Assembly: GCA_903879335.1 (NCBI GenBank)
Contig: CAIRLC010000007.1
Coordinates: 62,001 to 126,000, forward strand
DNA: 64,000 nt
Source of the DNA: an uncultured Pseudomonadota bacterium
GTDB taxonomy: Bacteria > Pseudomonadota > Gammaproteobacteria > Steroidobacterales > Steroidobacteraceae
Reading direction: 5' to 3'
Program-made: the position numbers and the translations under genes
The notes under the pieces: generated by a model
The model's database searches: none
Told to the model about the DNA's origin: nothing
The model's input: the letters and a program-made list of their open reading frames with translations, nothing else
Part shown: positions 1 through 8,086 of the stretch, one piece after another
How positions within the stretch are numbered: the stretch's first letter is position 1
Layout: each line of letters opens with the position of its first letter

Positions 1-334
1 CATCGCGAACGTCGCTCACAGCCCGGTCAATCGGAGTGCCGATTTCGAACTGGATGAACAACATCGCGGCACCTTCAGTGGCGCGAGACGTAATGTTGTG
101 GACGTTACCGACATTGGCAACCGCGCCCTCAACCTTCTGGAGAATCTGCGTCTCCATTTCCGTCGGTGCCGCGCCAGGTTGAGAAACCATGACCTGGACC
201 ATCGGGAACGAAATGTCAGGATTGAGCTGGATGGGCAGCTTCACAAACGACACGATGCCGACAAACGTCAGCACCATGAACAAGACAATAGGAAATATTG
301 GGTGCTTAATCGCCCAAGCCGAGATATTTCTCAC
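1..334 (-). CDS. RND efflux transporter permease, N-terminal fragment (cut by window edge)
   Basis: The first 111 codons of an RND-superfamily inner-membrane pump; the rest lies left of the window. It opens with a GTG (VRNISAWAIKHPIF) whose bases overlap the TGA of the adaptor gene (GTGA). One hydrophobic helix (about residues 12-30, FPIVLFMVLTFVGIVSF) is followed by the periplasmic porter start with KLPIQLNPDISFP, the hallmark of AcrB/MdtB-type pumps. By family it would use proton motive force to export small molecules with the adaptor next door and an outer-membrane channel not seen here. Translational coupling with the adaptor makes the pairing firm; the substrate cannot be told. Confidence 0.9.
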   Translation of the reverse strand, partial: MRNISAWAIKHPIFPIVLFMVLTFVGIVSFVKLPIQLNPDISFPMVQVMVSQPGAAPTEMETQILQKVEGAVANVGNVHNITSRATEGAAMLFIQFEIGTPIDRAVSDVRD

Positions 335-1491
335 GGCGCTTGCTTCCCATCATTGGCCACGCGTACGAGCTCACCTTCTTTGAGGAAGGCGCCTGCAGTC
401 GCGATGACTTTTTCCTGCCCACTCAATCCCTCTAGTACAGCGATACCGGCGGCTTGCGCATCTCCATAACGCACATTCCGGCGTTCCACCTTATTGTCAC
501 TGCCGACGACGAGCACATAGCTTGTCGGACCGTCCATCAATAGCGCCGTTTGCGGAACCAGCGGTTGGACGTCGCTCCCGACAACCGCTGTGCCTCGCGC
601 AAAAGCGCCGGGCCTCAGCACGGGATCCTTGGGCAACGAGATTCGCACCTCTCCAAGGCGTGTCGCCGGATCAATAACCGGCGACAACAAACGAACCTTG
701 CCAGGGAAAGATGATTCGACACCTGTGATGGTGACCGCGACGTCCTGCCCGATTTTCAGCTTCGGGATATCCTGCTCAGCAACGGCGGCCTTCATCTCCA
801 CGTCACCACCGCGGGCCAAACGGAACATCGCTGGACTGCCTGCGGTCATTGACTGGCCGACCTCAACACTGCGGGTCAGTACAATCCCATCCTCTGGAGC
901 GACGATATCCGTACGCTTCAGGCGCGCCTCCGCTTCAGCCAATTGGGCCTCCGCAGTCCGCACGCGCGCCGCACTAGTGACCGATGTCGTCCGGCGTTTC
1001 TCGACTTCTTCCTTCGACAGTGCGCCAACCGATTCAGCAATCTTCGAGGCTCGGTGATAGTCGGCGGCGGCAAGCTCGGCGTCCGCGCGCGACTGCTCCA
1101 AGGCCGCACGCAAGCTGGCCACTTGGGGCGCCATTACCGATGTATCCAGGTGGGCGAGCACTTGCCCCCGCTTCACGTGGTCGCCGGCTTCGACAAGTAT
1201 CGACAATACGCGTCCGCCCTCACCTTCAATGCCGATCGGCATATCGTAACGGGCAATGATGGCGCCGTTGAAATGGACCGAGATCGTGTAAGGCGAACGG
1301 CCAGGCACCGTGACCGTGACCAACGGCACATCCGGCTGCTGCGGTCCGCCGTTGCGTGCATGGCGCCAGGCGATGATTGAGATTGAGCCCACCGCGAAGA
1401 TCACGGCCGCTGTGATCAAGGGCGCCTTGCGGAGAAACCATGGTGTCGCGATGGAGTCGAAATCTACACGCTGGGAGTTCGGGTCAGTCAC
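331..1491 (-). CDS. RND efflux periplasmic adaptor (membrane fusion protein, HlyD/AcrA family)
   Basis: A 386-residue adaptor that bridges the RND pump and an outer-membrane channel. Order: cytoplasmic tail, one TM anchor (about residues 27-42), lipoyl half-motif (GGRVLSILVEAGDHVKRGQVLAHLD), alpha-hairpin of Ala/Glu/Arg-rich coiled coil, second lipoyl half (APEDGIVLTRSVEVGQSM), then beta-barrel and membrane-proximal domains. I prefer the GTG at 1491, which has an AAAGAG ribosome site six bases upstream, over the in-frame TTG at 1509, because the latter lies inside a palindromic operator. It uses a TM anchor rather than the lipid anchor of AcrA. The stop overlaps the pump's GTG start. Confidence 0.92.
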   Translation of the reverse strand: MTDPNSQRVDFDSIATPWFLRKAPLITAAVIFAVGSISIIAWRHARNGGPQQPDVPLVTVTVPGRSPYTISVHFNGAIIARYDMPIGIEGEGGRVLSILVEAGDHVKRGQVLAHLDTSVMAPQVASLRAALEQSRADAELAAADYHRASKIAESVGALSKEEVEKRRTTSVTSAARVRTAEAQLAEAEARLKRTDIVAPEDGIVLTRSVEVGQSMTAGSPAMFRLARGGDVEMKAAVAEQDIPKLKIGQDVAVTITGVESSFPGKVRLLSPVIDPATRLGEVRISLPKDPVLRPGAFARGTAVVGSDVQPLVPQTALLMDGPTSYVLVVGSDNKVERRNVRYGDAQAAGIAVLEGLSGQEKVIATAGAFLKEGELVRVANDGKQAP

Positions 1492-1508
1492 GGGGCACTC
1501 TTTCGCCA

Positions 1509-1529
1509 AATTGGATTAGGAATCCAATT
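1509..1529. promoter_or_regulatory. Perfect 9-bp inverted repeat, candidate operator of the RND efflux operon
   Basis: AATTGGATT and AATCCAATT form a perfect inverted repeat with a 3-bp spacer, 17 bp upstream of the adaptor's GTG. Operators of TetR-type repressors in front of efflux operons often look like this. No regulator gene of that kind lies beside it in the window, so the cognate protein is unknown. The 118 bp beyond it (to 1648) hold no gene that I can support. Confidence 0.5.
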
Positions 1530-1648
1530 CTACGCACTGGGCAGTGGGGCCGCCGGGGTATGCGATGAGCCGTGGTTCGGTGTAGACGAGCCGCCTGAGT
1601 TGGCGGGCATCGCGATCATTTCTGCAATATTTGGGGTCTAATTCAAAA

Positions 1649-2626
1649 TTAGCGGAGGCTGGAGAACCAATCTTCTACGCGTTGATCTGCCCAAGACGGC
1701 CCGCTCAACCCCTCGAGAAACCCGCAATGCCCACCGTAGCGCTGCTGATCAATCACCAGCGTGGCGGGACGGGCGAGCCTCGCTAAGTCCGCGATAGGGA
1801 TAATTGGATCGTCCTCAGTCGCGATGATCAACGTTGGGACCTGCAAGTCGGCCAACACGCCATCGACAACGGCGTAGCCATTCAGGTATTCCGGCATGTT
1901 CGCGTAATGGGTGAAGCGCTCGACCAGGGCATGCGTCATCGATTTCAGCGTCGGCTTCGACAAAATATCTGAGAAATCAAAGTGAGCCGGCCACGCTGCC
2001 GCTTTACGGCGCAGCGAACGCGCCCATTTGTAAACAAAATACTGGCGATAAACGAAGGTTCGCGCCTCCAATTGCCGCATGGTATGCGCCGGATCAAGCA
2101 CCGGACAAATGGCTGCGACAGCATCCAAAGTGATGCCATGAGATGGTGCTTTTAGCGCCAGGCGGAGTCCGAAATTTCCACCTAACGAATAGCCGAGGAA
2201 CAATAGGCGGTCATGTGGAAATAATTTGTTGATCGCGGCGATCGCGCCGACGACTTCGTCGATTCGACAGGAGTGGAACAAATCCTGATTCAACTGGTGC
2301 GTAGGCCCATGGTCTCGCAAGTTGAGACGAACAATGTCGTAGCCAGAGGCGTACAAATGCGCGGCCGCCGACAGTAGGTACTGGGATTCGCCACTCCCTT
2401 CCCAGCCATGCAACAACACCACGAGATCTCGTTGCTGATCACCGTGCATTGTGTGGTGCGCCAACAATCGAACGCCGTCACCACAATCGAGAATAACGTC
2501 TTGGCTTGCCCGCACAACGGCGGCCGAGCGCTTACGTACATCGGAACGGCGTGGCCCTACGCTGGCGAGAATCGTCTGCAAGTGGGCGGGACGTAAGCCA
2601 AAGCTTGGGCGAAATTCCCGACTCAT
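1649..2626 (-). CDS. yheT: YheT-family alpha/beta hydrolase
   Basis: A 325-residue cytoplasmic alpha/beta hydrolase. Family marks: N-terminal RPAHLQTI, oxyanion region LLHGWEGSGES (71-81), nucleophile elbow GYSLGGN with Ser147, a late Asp in ATEDDPIIP, and catalytic His in GGHCGF near residue 298. Length fits the YheT/COG0429 family (about 320-340). The substrate is unknown in the family; esterase activity is the general expectation. It starts 12 bases after the stop of the membrane response regulator, so it is probably the last gene of the ABC exporter operon; the link is positional only. Confidence 0.88.
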   Translation of the reverse strand: MSREFRPSFGLRPAHLQTILASVGPRRSDVRKRSAAVVRASQDVILDCGDGVRLLAHHTMHGDQQRDLVVLLHGWEGSGESQYLLSAAAHLYASGYDIVRLNLRDHGPTHQLNQDLFHSCRIDEVVGAIAAINKLFPHDRLLFLGYSLGGNFGLRLALKAPSHGITLDAVAAICPVLDPAHTMRQLEARTFVYRQYFVYKWARSLRRKAAAWPAHFDFSDILSKPTLKSMTHALVERFTHYANMPEYLNGYAVVDGVLADLQVPTLIIATEDDPIIPIADLARLARPATLVIDQQRYGGHCGFLEGLSGPSWADQRVEDWFSSLR

Positions 2627-2638
2627 CCGTACACCCGA

Positions 2639-3943
2639 TTACGGCGTTCGAGATTCAGCAGCGAATTCAACATAATGCTCTTTTGCGGCGACTCCGTTCC
2701 ACTGCCCCGCCGTTGCGCCTGCCGGCGGATATCCAGACGCCTTCACATAGACGATCTTGGTCTCAATTTCGCCGTGCGTCCGCGCAGACAGGCCGGACGC
2801 AAGCGCCAACAGTGCTGCCGGCTCGCGATCCCCAGCGGTCCGCGCTTCGTCAGCGGGACTACCGCGCATATCACAATTACTGGCCGGCAATTCAGCCGGT
2901 GCCACTTGGTATCCGTCACCTGGATTACCGGTCAAACAGTATTCGGCCTGAGAGACTACGAGATGCGCTGTCCCCACGAATCCGCGTTGCTCCAGCGCAG
3001 TCAGCCAAGCACTCGCTTGAGCGATCCGCGCGGGTGTAAATGGCGCCTCGCCGAAACCCAGAGGATGCCGCTCGGTGGGCCACACCGCATTTTGCGCCGG
3101 CGCTGCCGTTTGCGGTAGCGTGGCCAGCGCTGCGGCTTGCCGGTCGATGGTGGCACGCATCGCCAACATCTCCGCCTGGTTATGTGCAGCAAATACGGAG
3201 AGAACGGCTACTGCCGCGATAGCCCCGGCTGCCGCACCAATCCAGCCCCACGGACGGGGCGGTGGCGCCGGAGGCTCAGGGGGTGGCGGCGTCAGCCGAT
3301 AAATGACATCCGCTGCGGTTGCCTGAACTTGGCTTTTTATTTCGCTGGCCAGATGCGACGACAGCGATTCGAGTTGAGTGCTGAGGTAGCGTCGAAGTTC
3401 GGCCGCCTGTTCGCGAACGACGGGCTCAACCGTCGCGCGGATGTCACCCGCACTGAGCCCGGGCACCGTCGGTGGACCAGCCGTCTCAGCAGTGACCGCC
3501 TTATCGGTGGCTGGGGCAGCTGGGCGGGTTGGAATCACTTTCATGCGCACTAGCGCGTCTGCAATATCAGCCGGTGACATCTGCTTGGGCAGCACAGCAT
3601 CAGCGCCGCTGGCTTTTGCCGCTTCAGCATAAACTGACCCGTCTTGCGACGTGTACATCAGGACCGGGATCGACGCTGTCTTCGGATTTTTTTTGATGAG
3701 TTGGACCGCGCTCAACCCATCCATGCCGGACATCACATGGTCCATGAATATGACGTCCGGATGGTTTTGCTCTAGATACTCAAGCGCGCCCTCAGCCGAC
3801 TCACGAGTTTCAACAGCCAGTTCATGCTTTTCTAAGAGTCTAGACAGTACGACTCGAGCAGACTTCGAGTCGTCCACGATCAGCGCGCGCTTTAATGTCA
3901 CCATCCACTCCCTGTCGACATCGTTTTCAGCCGGAACGCTCAC
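2639..3943 (-). CDS. Response-regulator receiver fused to a transmembrane segment and an extracytoplasmic domain
   Basis: A 434-residue protein of unusual build. A complete CheY-like receiver comes first (acidic pair D24-D25, phosphoacceptor D68 in FMDHVMSGMDG, Lys in VLPKQMSP). Next are a Pro/Ala linker, a helical stretch with coiled-coil character (about 160-205), a proline-rich run, one strong TM helix near residues 233-255, and a roughly 180-residue tail with two cysteines and no family I recognise. By the positive-inside rule the receiver is cytoplasmic and the tail periplasmic. The GTG at 3943 overlaps the permease stop; an ATG at 3904 behind AGGGAG is an equally good start. Coupling to the ABC exporter suggests control or sensing tied to that transporter (inference). 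Confidence 0.75.
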   Translation of the reverse strand: MSVPAENDVDREWMVTLKRALIVDDSKSARVVLSRLLEKHELAVETRESAEGALEYLEQNHPDVIFMDHVMSGMDGLSAVQLIKKNPKTASIPVLMYTSQDGSVYAEAAKASGADAVLPKQMSPADIADALVRMKVIPTRPAAPATDKAVTAETAGPPTVPGLSAGDIRATVEPVVREQAAELRRYLSTQLESLSSHLASEIKSQVQATAADVIYRLTPPPPEPPAPPPRPWGWIGAAAGAIAAVAVLSVFAAHNQAEMLAMRATIDRQAAALATLPQTAAPAQNAVWPTERHPLGFGEAPFTPARIAQASAWLTALEQRGFVGTAHLVVSQAEYCLTGNPGDGYQVAPAELPASNCDMRGSPADEARTAGDREPAALLALASGLSARTHGEIETKIVYVKASGYPPAGATAGQWNGVAAKEHYVEFAAESRTP

Positions 3944-4737
3944 TCGCGGATACCAATACCCTTACGCATGAGGCCGACCGCGACCGAAAAAAGAATCACC
4001 AGAGATCCCAACATGATGCCGAATGAGAGTCCAATATCGACGTCGGACACGCCTAAGAAACCATAGCGGAATGCGTTGACCATGTAGAGCACTGGATTCG
4101 CATGAGAGAGCAGACGCGCCCAAGGCGGCAACAGATCAATCGAATAGAAAACGCCGCCGAAATAGGTGAGCGGCGTCAGAATGAAAGTCGGAAACCACGA
4201 AATGTGATCAAAGCTCTTGGCAAATACCGCGTTAATGAATCCACCAAGGCCAAAGACCATCGAGGTCAACAAGACGGCCGCCACGATGACCCAAGGCGAA
4301 TGTACGGTGAGCTGACTGAACAGCATTGCCACCACCGTGACAATCAAGCCCACCGATAGACCGCGCACAAGGCCGCCAGCCACGTAGCCGATCACGATTA
4401 GCCAATCTGGTAGTGGCGATACCAACAACTCCTCGATGTATTTTCCAAAGCGCGCGCCGAAGAAGCTGGAAACAACATTACCGAATGAGTTGGTAATCAC
4501 GGACATCATAATCAGGCCAGGCGCAATGTACTGCAGGTAACGATAGCCGCCCATCTCGCCAATCCGGTTCCCAATAAGATGGCCGAAGATCACGAAGTAC
4601 AAGGTAGCGGTCACCGCAGGGGGCAACAGCGTTTGACCCCAGATTCGTACGATGCGGGAGAACTCGCGGATCACTATCGTCCGCAGACCAATCCAATTGG
4701 TGCCCAGGCGACTTGTTGAGGTGACGGGGATGTTCAT
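3940..4737 (-). CDS. yadH: ABC-2 type transporter permease (YadH family)
   Basis: A 265-residue integral membrane protein with six predicted TM segments and the ABC-2 signature region near the C-terminus (PLTYFGGVFYSIDLLPPW, then LSHANPVLYMVNAFRYG), as in YadH/NodJ-type exporters. It pairs with the ATPase directly upstream; the two genes share ATGA at 4734-4737, and its own stop overlaps the next gene's GTG, so all are translated together. The exported substrate is unknown; relatives move polysaccharides, drugs or lipids. Confidence 0.9.
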   Translation of the reverse strand: MNIPVTSTSRLGTNWIGLRTIVIREFSRIVRIWGQTLLPPAVTATLYFVIFGHLIGNRIGEMGGYRYLQYIAPGLIMMSVITNSFGNVVSSFFGARFGKYIEELLVSPLPDWLIVIGYVAGGLVRGLSVGLIVTVVAMLFSQLTVHSPWVIVAAVLLTSMVFGLGGFINAVFAKSFDHISWFPTFILTPLTYFGGVFYSIDLLPPWARLLSHANPVLYMVNAFRYGFLGVSDVDIGLSFGIMLGSLVILFSVAVGLMRKGIGIRE

Positions 4738-5666
4738 GGGGCCACTCCCGCGCTTGGATCAGTCGCGACGAGCTTCATAAATAACTCTTCCAATCGATTG
4801 ACTTTATTGCGTAGCGAAGACACCTGAACGCCTGCAGCAGCCAGGCGGACAAATATTTCATTCAGCGGCTGACCTCGAACCACTTCAACCTCGAGCGTAC
4901 GACTATCGGTCAAGGTGGCTCGTATATCACCAAGGTCCGGACAGCCCGCCAACGGAGTCACGAGATCCAAGACATAGGTTTCAAGCTGCAGTTTGCCCAG
5001 CACGGAACTCATGCGGTCGTTCTCAATAATCCGACCTTTATCAATGATGGCGACGTGCCGGCACAACTCTTCAGCTTCTTCTAAGTAGTGTGTAGTCAGA
5101 ATGATCGTAATTCCGAGATCGTTGATTTCTCTCAGATATTCGCGCATTGAACGACGTACTTCCACATCAACGCCGGCTGTCGGCTCGTCCAGTATGAGCA
5201 GTTGCGGCTCATGCATTAAGGCGCGCGCGATCATTAAGCGGCGCTTCATTCCGCCGGACAAGCTGCGAGCGATCGCCTTACGCTTGTCCCACAACTGTAA
5301 TTGGCGCAGATACTTCTCAGCCCGCTCACGCGCGACATCGCGAGGGATGCCGTAAAATCCCGCCGAATTGATGACGATGGTTTCTGCGCTTTCGAACTGG
5401 TTGAAATTGATCTCTTGGGGCACGACGCCCAAACAGGCCTTGGCCGCTGCAAGGTCATGGTCTAAGTCGTGTCCGAATACGGCCACACTGCCCGAAGTCT
5501 TATTCACCAATGACGTGACGATGCCAATGGTTGTGGTTTTGCCCGCGCCGTTCGGTCCGAGCAAGGCAAGGAACTCACCCTCCGGGACATCAAGATCGAT
5601 GCCTTTGAGCGCCTCCACGCCGTTACCGTAGGTCTTGCGTAATTGGCGAATGGACAAAGCGTGCAT
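4734..5666 (-). CDS. yadG: ABC transporter ATP-binding protein (YadG family)
   Basis: A 310-residue ATPase energising the adjacent ABC-2 permease. Visible motifs: Walker A GPNGAGKTTT (about 39-48), Q-loop VVPQE, signature LSGGMKRRL, Walker B LLILDEPTAGVD, and H-loop TTHYLEEAEEL. The last 90 residues form the extension typical of drug/polysaccharide exporter ATPases. It is the first gene of an ATPase-permease-receiver-hydrolase run; a 108-bp gap separates it from the gene upstream, which presumably holds the promoter. Confidence 0.93.
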   Translation of the reverse strand: MHALSIRQLRKTYGNGVEALKGIDLDVPEGEFLALLGPNGAGKTTTIGIVTSLVNKTSGSVAVFGHDLDHDLAAAKACLGVVPQEINFNQFESAETIVINSAGFYGIPRDVARERAEKYLRQLQLWDKRKAIARSLSGGMKRRLMIARALMHEPQLLILDEPTAGVDVEVRRSMREYLREINDLGITIILTTHYLEEAEELCRHVAIIDKGRIIENDRMSSVLGKLQLETYVLDLVTPLAGCPDLGDIRATLTDSRTLEVEVVRGQPLNEIFVRLAAAGVQVSSLRNKVNRLEELFMKLVATDPSAGVAP

Positions 5667-5774
5667 AAAACTCCGCGTCAGAGTGGGCTCGGTGATGTTT
5701 TCCAGCGAGCCCGCAGGGTACGGTGACTACGCCCGCGCTTCAACTGCGATCGGAAAATCAGGTCCAAATAGGCC

Positions 5775-6422
5775 TCAGTCGCGCGGCCGCGACCGACGCT
5801 CAGGCAAACACTCTGCCGCGAGCAGCTGTAGACCGAAAAACCGAGCGCCGTCGACGGCTTGGGTGGATTTCGCGGCCGCCAGCAGTTGATGCCAAAAGGC
5901 TAGCGTCGTTGGCCAACGAGGCGTCAGCGCCGGATTCGCGAGCGCCCCCAATCGCTCCACGTCGTACAGTGGGATCCACTGGAAAATTGATGCCACGTCG
6001 GCAGACATGCCCATGGCCATACTCGCCGTCGCCGGACTGGCCTGAACGAGGTGCCAGGCGAGAAACACCGCAGTACGGGCAACCGCGTCGCCGGCTGCAG
6101 CCCGACGAGATCCTAGGCTCGGCCGATCCAGCAAATTTCGCCAATAAGCAGCGTCCGTAAAGCGCATGGAAAATAGGGTAAACGGCATGGCCGCGATACG
6201 ACGTCGCTCAACCCGATCCAGTTGACTCAATGCCTCAATGATCTGCGTGGGCAGAGCTTGAGCGGAGGCACTTAGACGCGTCGGAGGGGTGATGCATTGC
6301 CCGATAAACGCGTCGTTCGCGGCACAAATCGATTCGACCAGCGCCTGATCCAACACTTGCCGGACCACCGGCACGGGATTATTCCGGCCGCTTTCACGAA
6401 CGATTAGCTTGATCTTCGACAT
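5775..6422 (-). CDS. Hypothetical protein, divergent from the FlhC-like regulator
   Basis: A 215-residue soluble protein with no TM segment, signal peptide or motif that I recognise. It is rich in Ala, Arg and Leu and probably mostly helical, with an Arg-rich C-terminus (ERRSRPRD). It is transcribed away from the FlhC-like gene across a 106-bp region containing a palindrome, a layout common for a regulator and its target or partner. A partner role like that of FlhD for FlhC is conceivable, but I see no FlhD sequence likeness. Base composition and codon use look like the neighbours. Confidence 0.6.
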   Translation of the reverse strand: MSKIKLIVRESGRNNPVPVVRQVLDQALVESICAANDAFIGQCITPPTRLSASAQALPTQIIEALSQLDRVERRRIAAMPFTLFSMRFTDAAYWRNLLDRPSLGSRRAAAGDAVARTAVFLAWHLVQASPATASMAMGMSADVASIFQWIPLYDVERLGALANPALTPRWPTTLAFWHQLLAAAKSTQAVDGARFFGLQLLAAECLPERRSRPRD

Positions 6423-6483
6423 GCTGCACCCCCACTGACGGTGACCGACTCCAGAGCCCTAAGACACTCTTGCTTAGGTGTTA

Positions 6484-6505
6484 TTTTGGTTTGATACTAC
6501 CAAAA
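6484..6505. promoter_or_regulatory. Inverted repeat between divergent genes, candidate operator
   Basis: TTTTGGT (6484-6490) and ACCAAAA (6499-6505) are perfect 7-bp inverted arms with an 8-bp spacer, lying in the AT-rich gap between the unknown gene and the FlhC-like regulator, 23 bp before the latter's ATG. Position and symmetry fit an operator controlling one or both genes; the binding protein is not known. Confidence 0.4.
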
Positions 6506-6528
6506 ATTACACGAGGCAGGAAACCCAA

Positions 6529-7200
6529 ATGCGTATCACCGACGATCGCTACCGGCGCGAGCAGCGGCGCCTTGACCTCGCCATGGGCATGATTCGCCAT
6601 GAGGCGCGTACGGCCACGATTAGGTCCTGGACGGGCCTGACCGCCGATAGGATCCGCAAGTTGCATCGCCAATACGTCTTAGAAGGCGATGCGCTGGCCA
6701 AGCGCCACCGGGGCAAGCCGCCCCGACAGTCCAGCTTTTTCCTGCGTAATGCAGATTTACGACGCCAATCTGCCGCATTAGGCGGTCTTTACGCCCTGCT
6801 TGGCCTGTTGCGCGCCGAACCGGTAGCCGCTCGGCGCAATGGCACACCCCCTTGGGTTGAGCTCTTTTGCGAGGCGTATGAAACCTATCTAGACCTTGGT
6901 CTTGGCAACGACATCACGTTCGAGCATGGCGCGTACCTATTAGAGGCGCTGCAAGACGGCGCAGATTTGCGCCCGGGCATTTGCCCAGTCTGTAAAGCCT
7001 TCACAATCATCGATACGCAGCGCCGAATGCCGCCTCACTGCTCACTGTGCGAGGATGCGGCGCGAAATCAATTGGTGCCCGATGAGGCCCGCAATACGGC
7101 AAACACACCGCAATCATCTCGGCGCGCTAGAATCAGGAAAAAGCGAAGCCATGCCAAAAAATCAGCCTCACGTGTACGCCGGCCCCTATCTCGATCGTGA
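6529..7200 (+). CDS. FlhC-like zinc-binding transcriptional regulator (orphan)
   Basis: A 223-residue protein built like the flagellar master activator subunit FlhC: a helical N-terminus (LDLAMGMIRHEAR), a helix-turn-helix (about 30-50, RSWTGLTADRIRKLHRQY), a helical middle, and a four-cysteine zinc site (C152, C155, C171, C174: CPVC...CSLC) spaced as in FlhC. After the zinc site comes a basic tail absent from enterobacterial FlhC. I chose the ATG at 6529 because AGGCAGGAA precedes it. No flhD or flagellar gene is nearby, so a flagellar role is unproven. Its last 50 bases overlap nudC. Confidence 0.7.
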   Translation: MRITDDRYRREQRRLDLAMGMIRHEARTATIRSWTGLTADRIRKLHRQYVLEGDALAKRHRGKPPRQSSFFLRNADLRRQSAALGGLYALLGLLRAEPVAARRNGTPPWVELFCEAYETYLDLGLGNDITFEHGAYLLEALQDGADLRPGICPVCKAFTIIDTQRRMPPHCSLCEDAARNQLVPDEARNTANTPQSSRRARIRKKRSHAKKSASRVRRPLSRS

Positions 7201-8080
7201 CAGCGCGGTCCGAGCAGATAGCGCACGTCTCACCGCATGGCGCTACGATCCGAAGACGCGCTGGGTGTTGGTCTGGCGACAGCAAAATCTGGTGACTGGC
7301 GGCGATTCTCCATCGGCGGCGTTGCTGCCATCCATCCCCGACCGCGTCGAGGCCGAGGACGGCATTTTTCTTGGCCATTTTCGCGGGCACCCGGTTTTTG
7401 CGCTGGAAGCCGACCAGTTCGACGCCCCGGATTTTGAATCTGAATTCCGCTTCGCAGATTTGCGAAGCGTCGGCGGTCAATTGCCGGCGGACGAGGCCGG
7501 ATTACTCGCATACGCGCGCGCGCTATTTTATTGGCGCTCTAGGCATCGATTCTGTGGGGCGTGCGGAGCCCGCATGAACGCGGGCTCCGGTGGGCACGTC
7601 ATGCGCTGCCCTACGCCAAATTGCGGCCATCAGTCGTTTCCACGTATTGATCCGGCGATCATTGTATTGGTGTCTGACGGTGAAAAGGCCCTGTTAGGCC
7701 GTCAAGCTTCCTGGCCAAAGGGTCGCTATTCAACGATTGCGGGCTTTGTGGAACCCGGGGAAAGCCTGGAGGATGCCGTCGCCCGCGAAGTGAGGGAGGA
7801 GACCGGCGTAGAAGTAGACCAAGTGCGTTACCACTCGTCACAACCCTGGCCCTTCCCCTCCTCGCTCATGCTCGGCTTCCACGCGCGCGCGGCCACGACC
7901 GAGGTCGTCTGCCCTGACGGCGAACTGGAGGATGCGCGTTTCTATACCATTCAAGAGGTTGGCACAGGAGCCGTGCTGCTTCCGCCGGCCACCTCGATCT
8001 CTTTCCAATTAATCGATGACTGGTTTTGCTCCCACACCGGGCTGACGCTGCGCGCCGGCCAGCCTTGGCCGTCGGCCTAA
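7151..8080 (+). CDS. nudC: NAD(+)/NADH pyrophosphatase (NudC)
   Basis: A 309-residue Nudix hydrolase that splits NAD(H) to NMN(H) and AMP and, in E. coli, removes NAD caps from RNA. A four-Cys zinc ribbon (CGACGAR ... CPTPNCGHQ) precedes the Nudix box GFVEPGESLEDAVAREVREE and the family-specific SQPWPFPSSLM. The ATG at 7151 follows AATCAGGAAAAAG; the start lies inside the tail of the FlhC-like gene. The next gene begins seven bases after the stop, suggesting co-transcription. Confidence 0.95.
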   Translation: MPKNQPHVYAGPYLDRDSAVRADSARLTAWRYDPKTRWVLVWRQQNLVTGGDSPSAALLPSIPDRVEAEDGIFLGHFRGHPVFALEADQFDAPDFESEFRFADLRSVGGQLPADEAGLLAYARALFYWRSRHRFCGACGARMNAGSGGHVMRCPTPNCGHQSFPRIDPAIIVLVSDGEKALLGRQASWPKGRYSTIAGFVEPGESLEDAVAREVREETGVEVDQVRYHSSQPWPFPSSLMLGFHARAATTEVVCPDGELEDARFYTIQEVGTGAVLLPPATSISFQLIDDWFCSHTGLTLRAGQPWPSA

Positions 8081-8086
8081 ACGACG

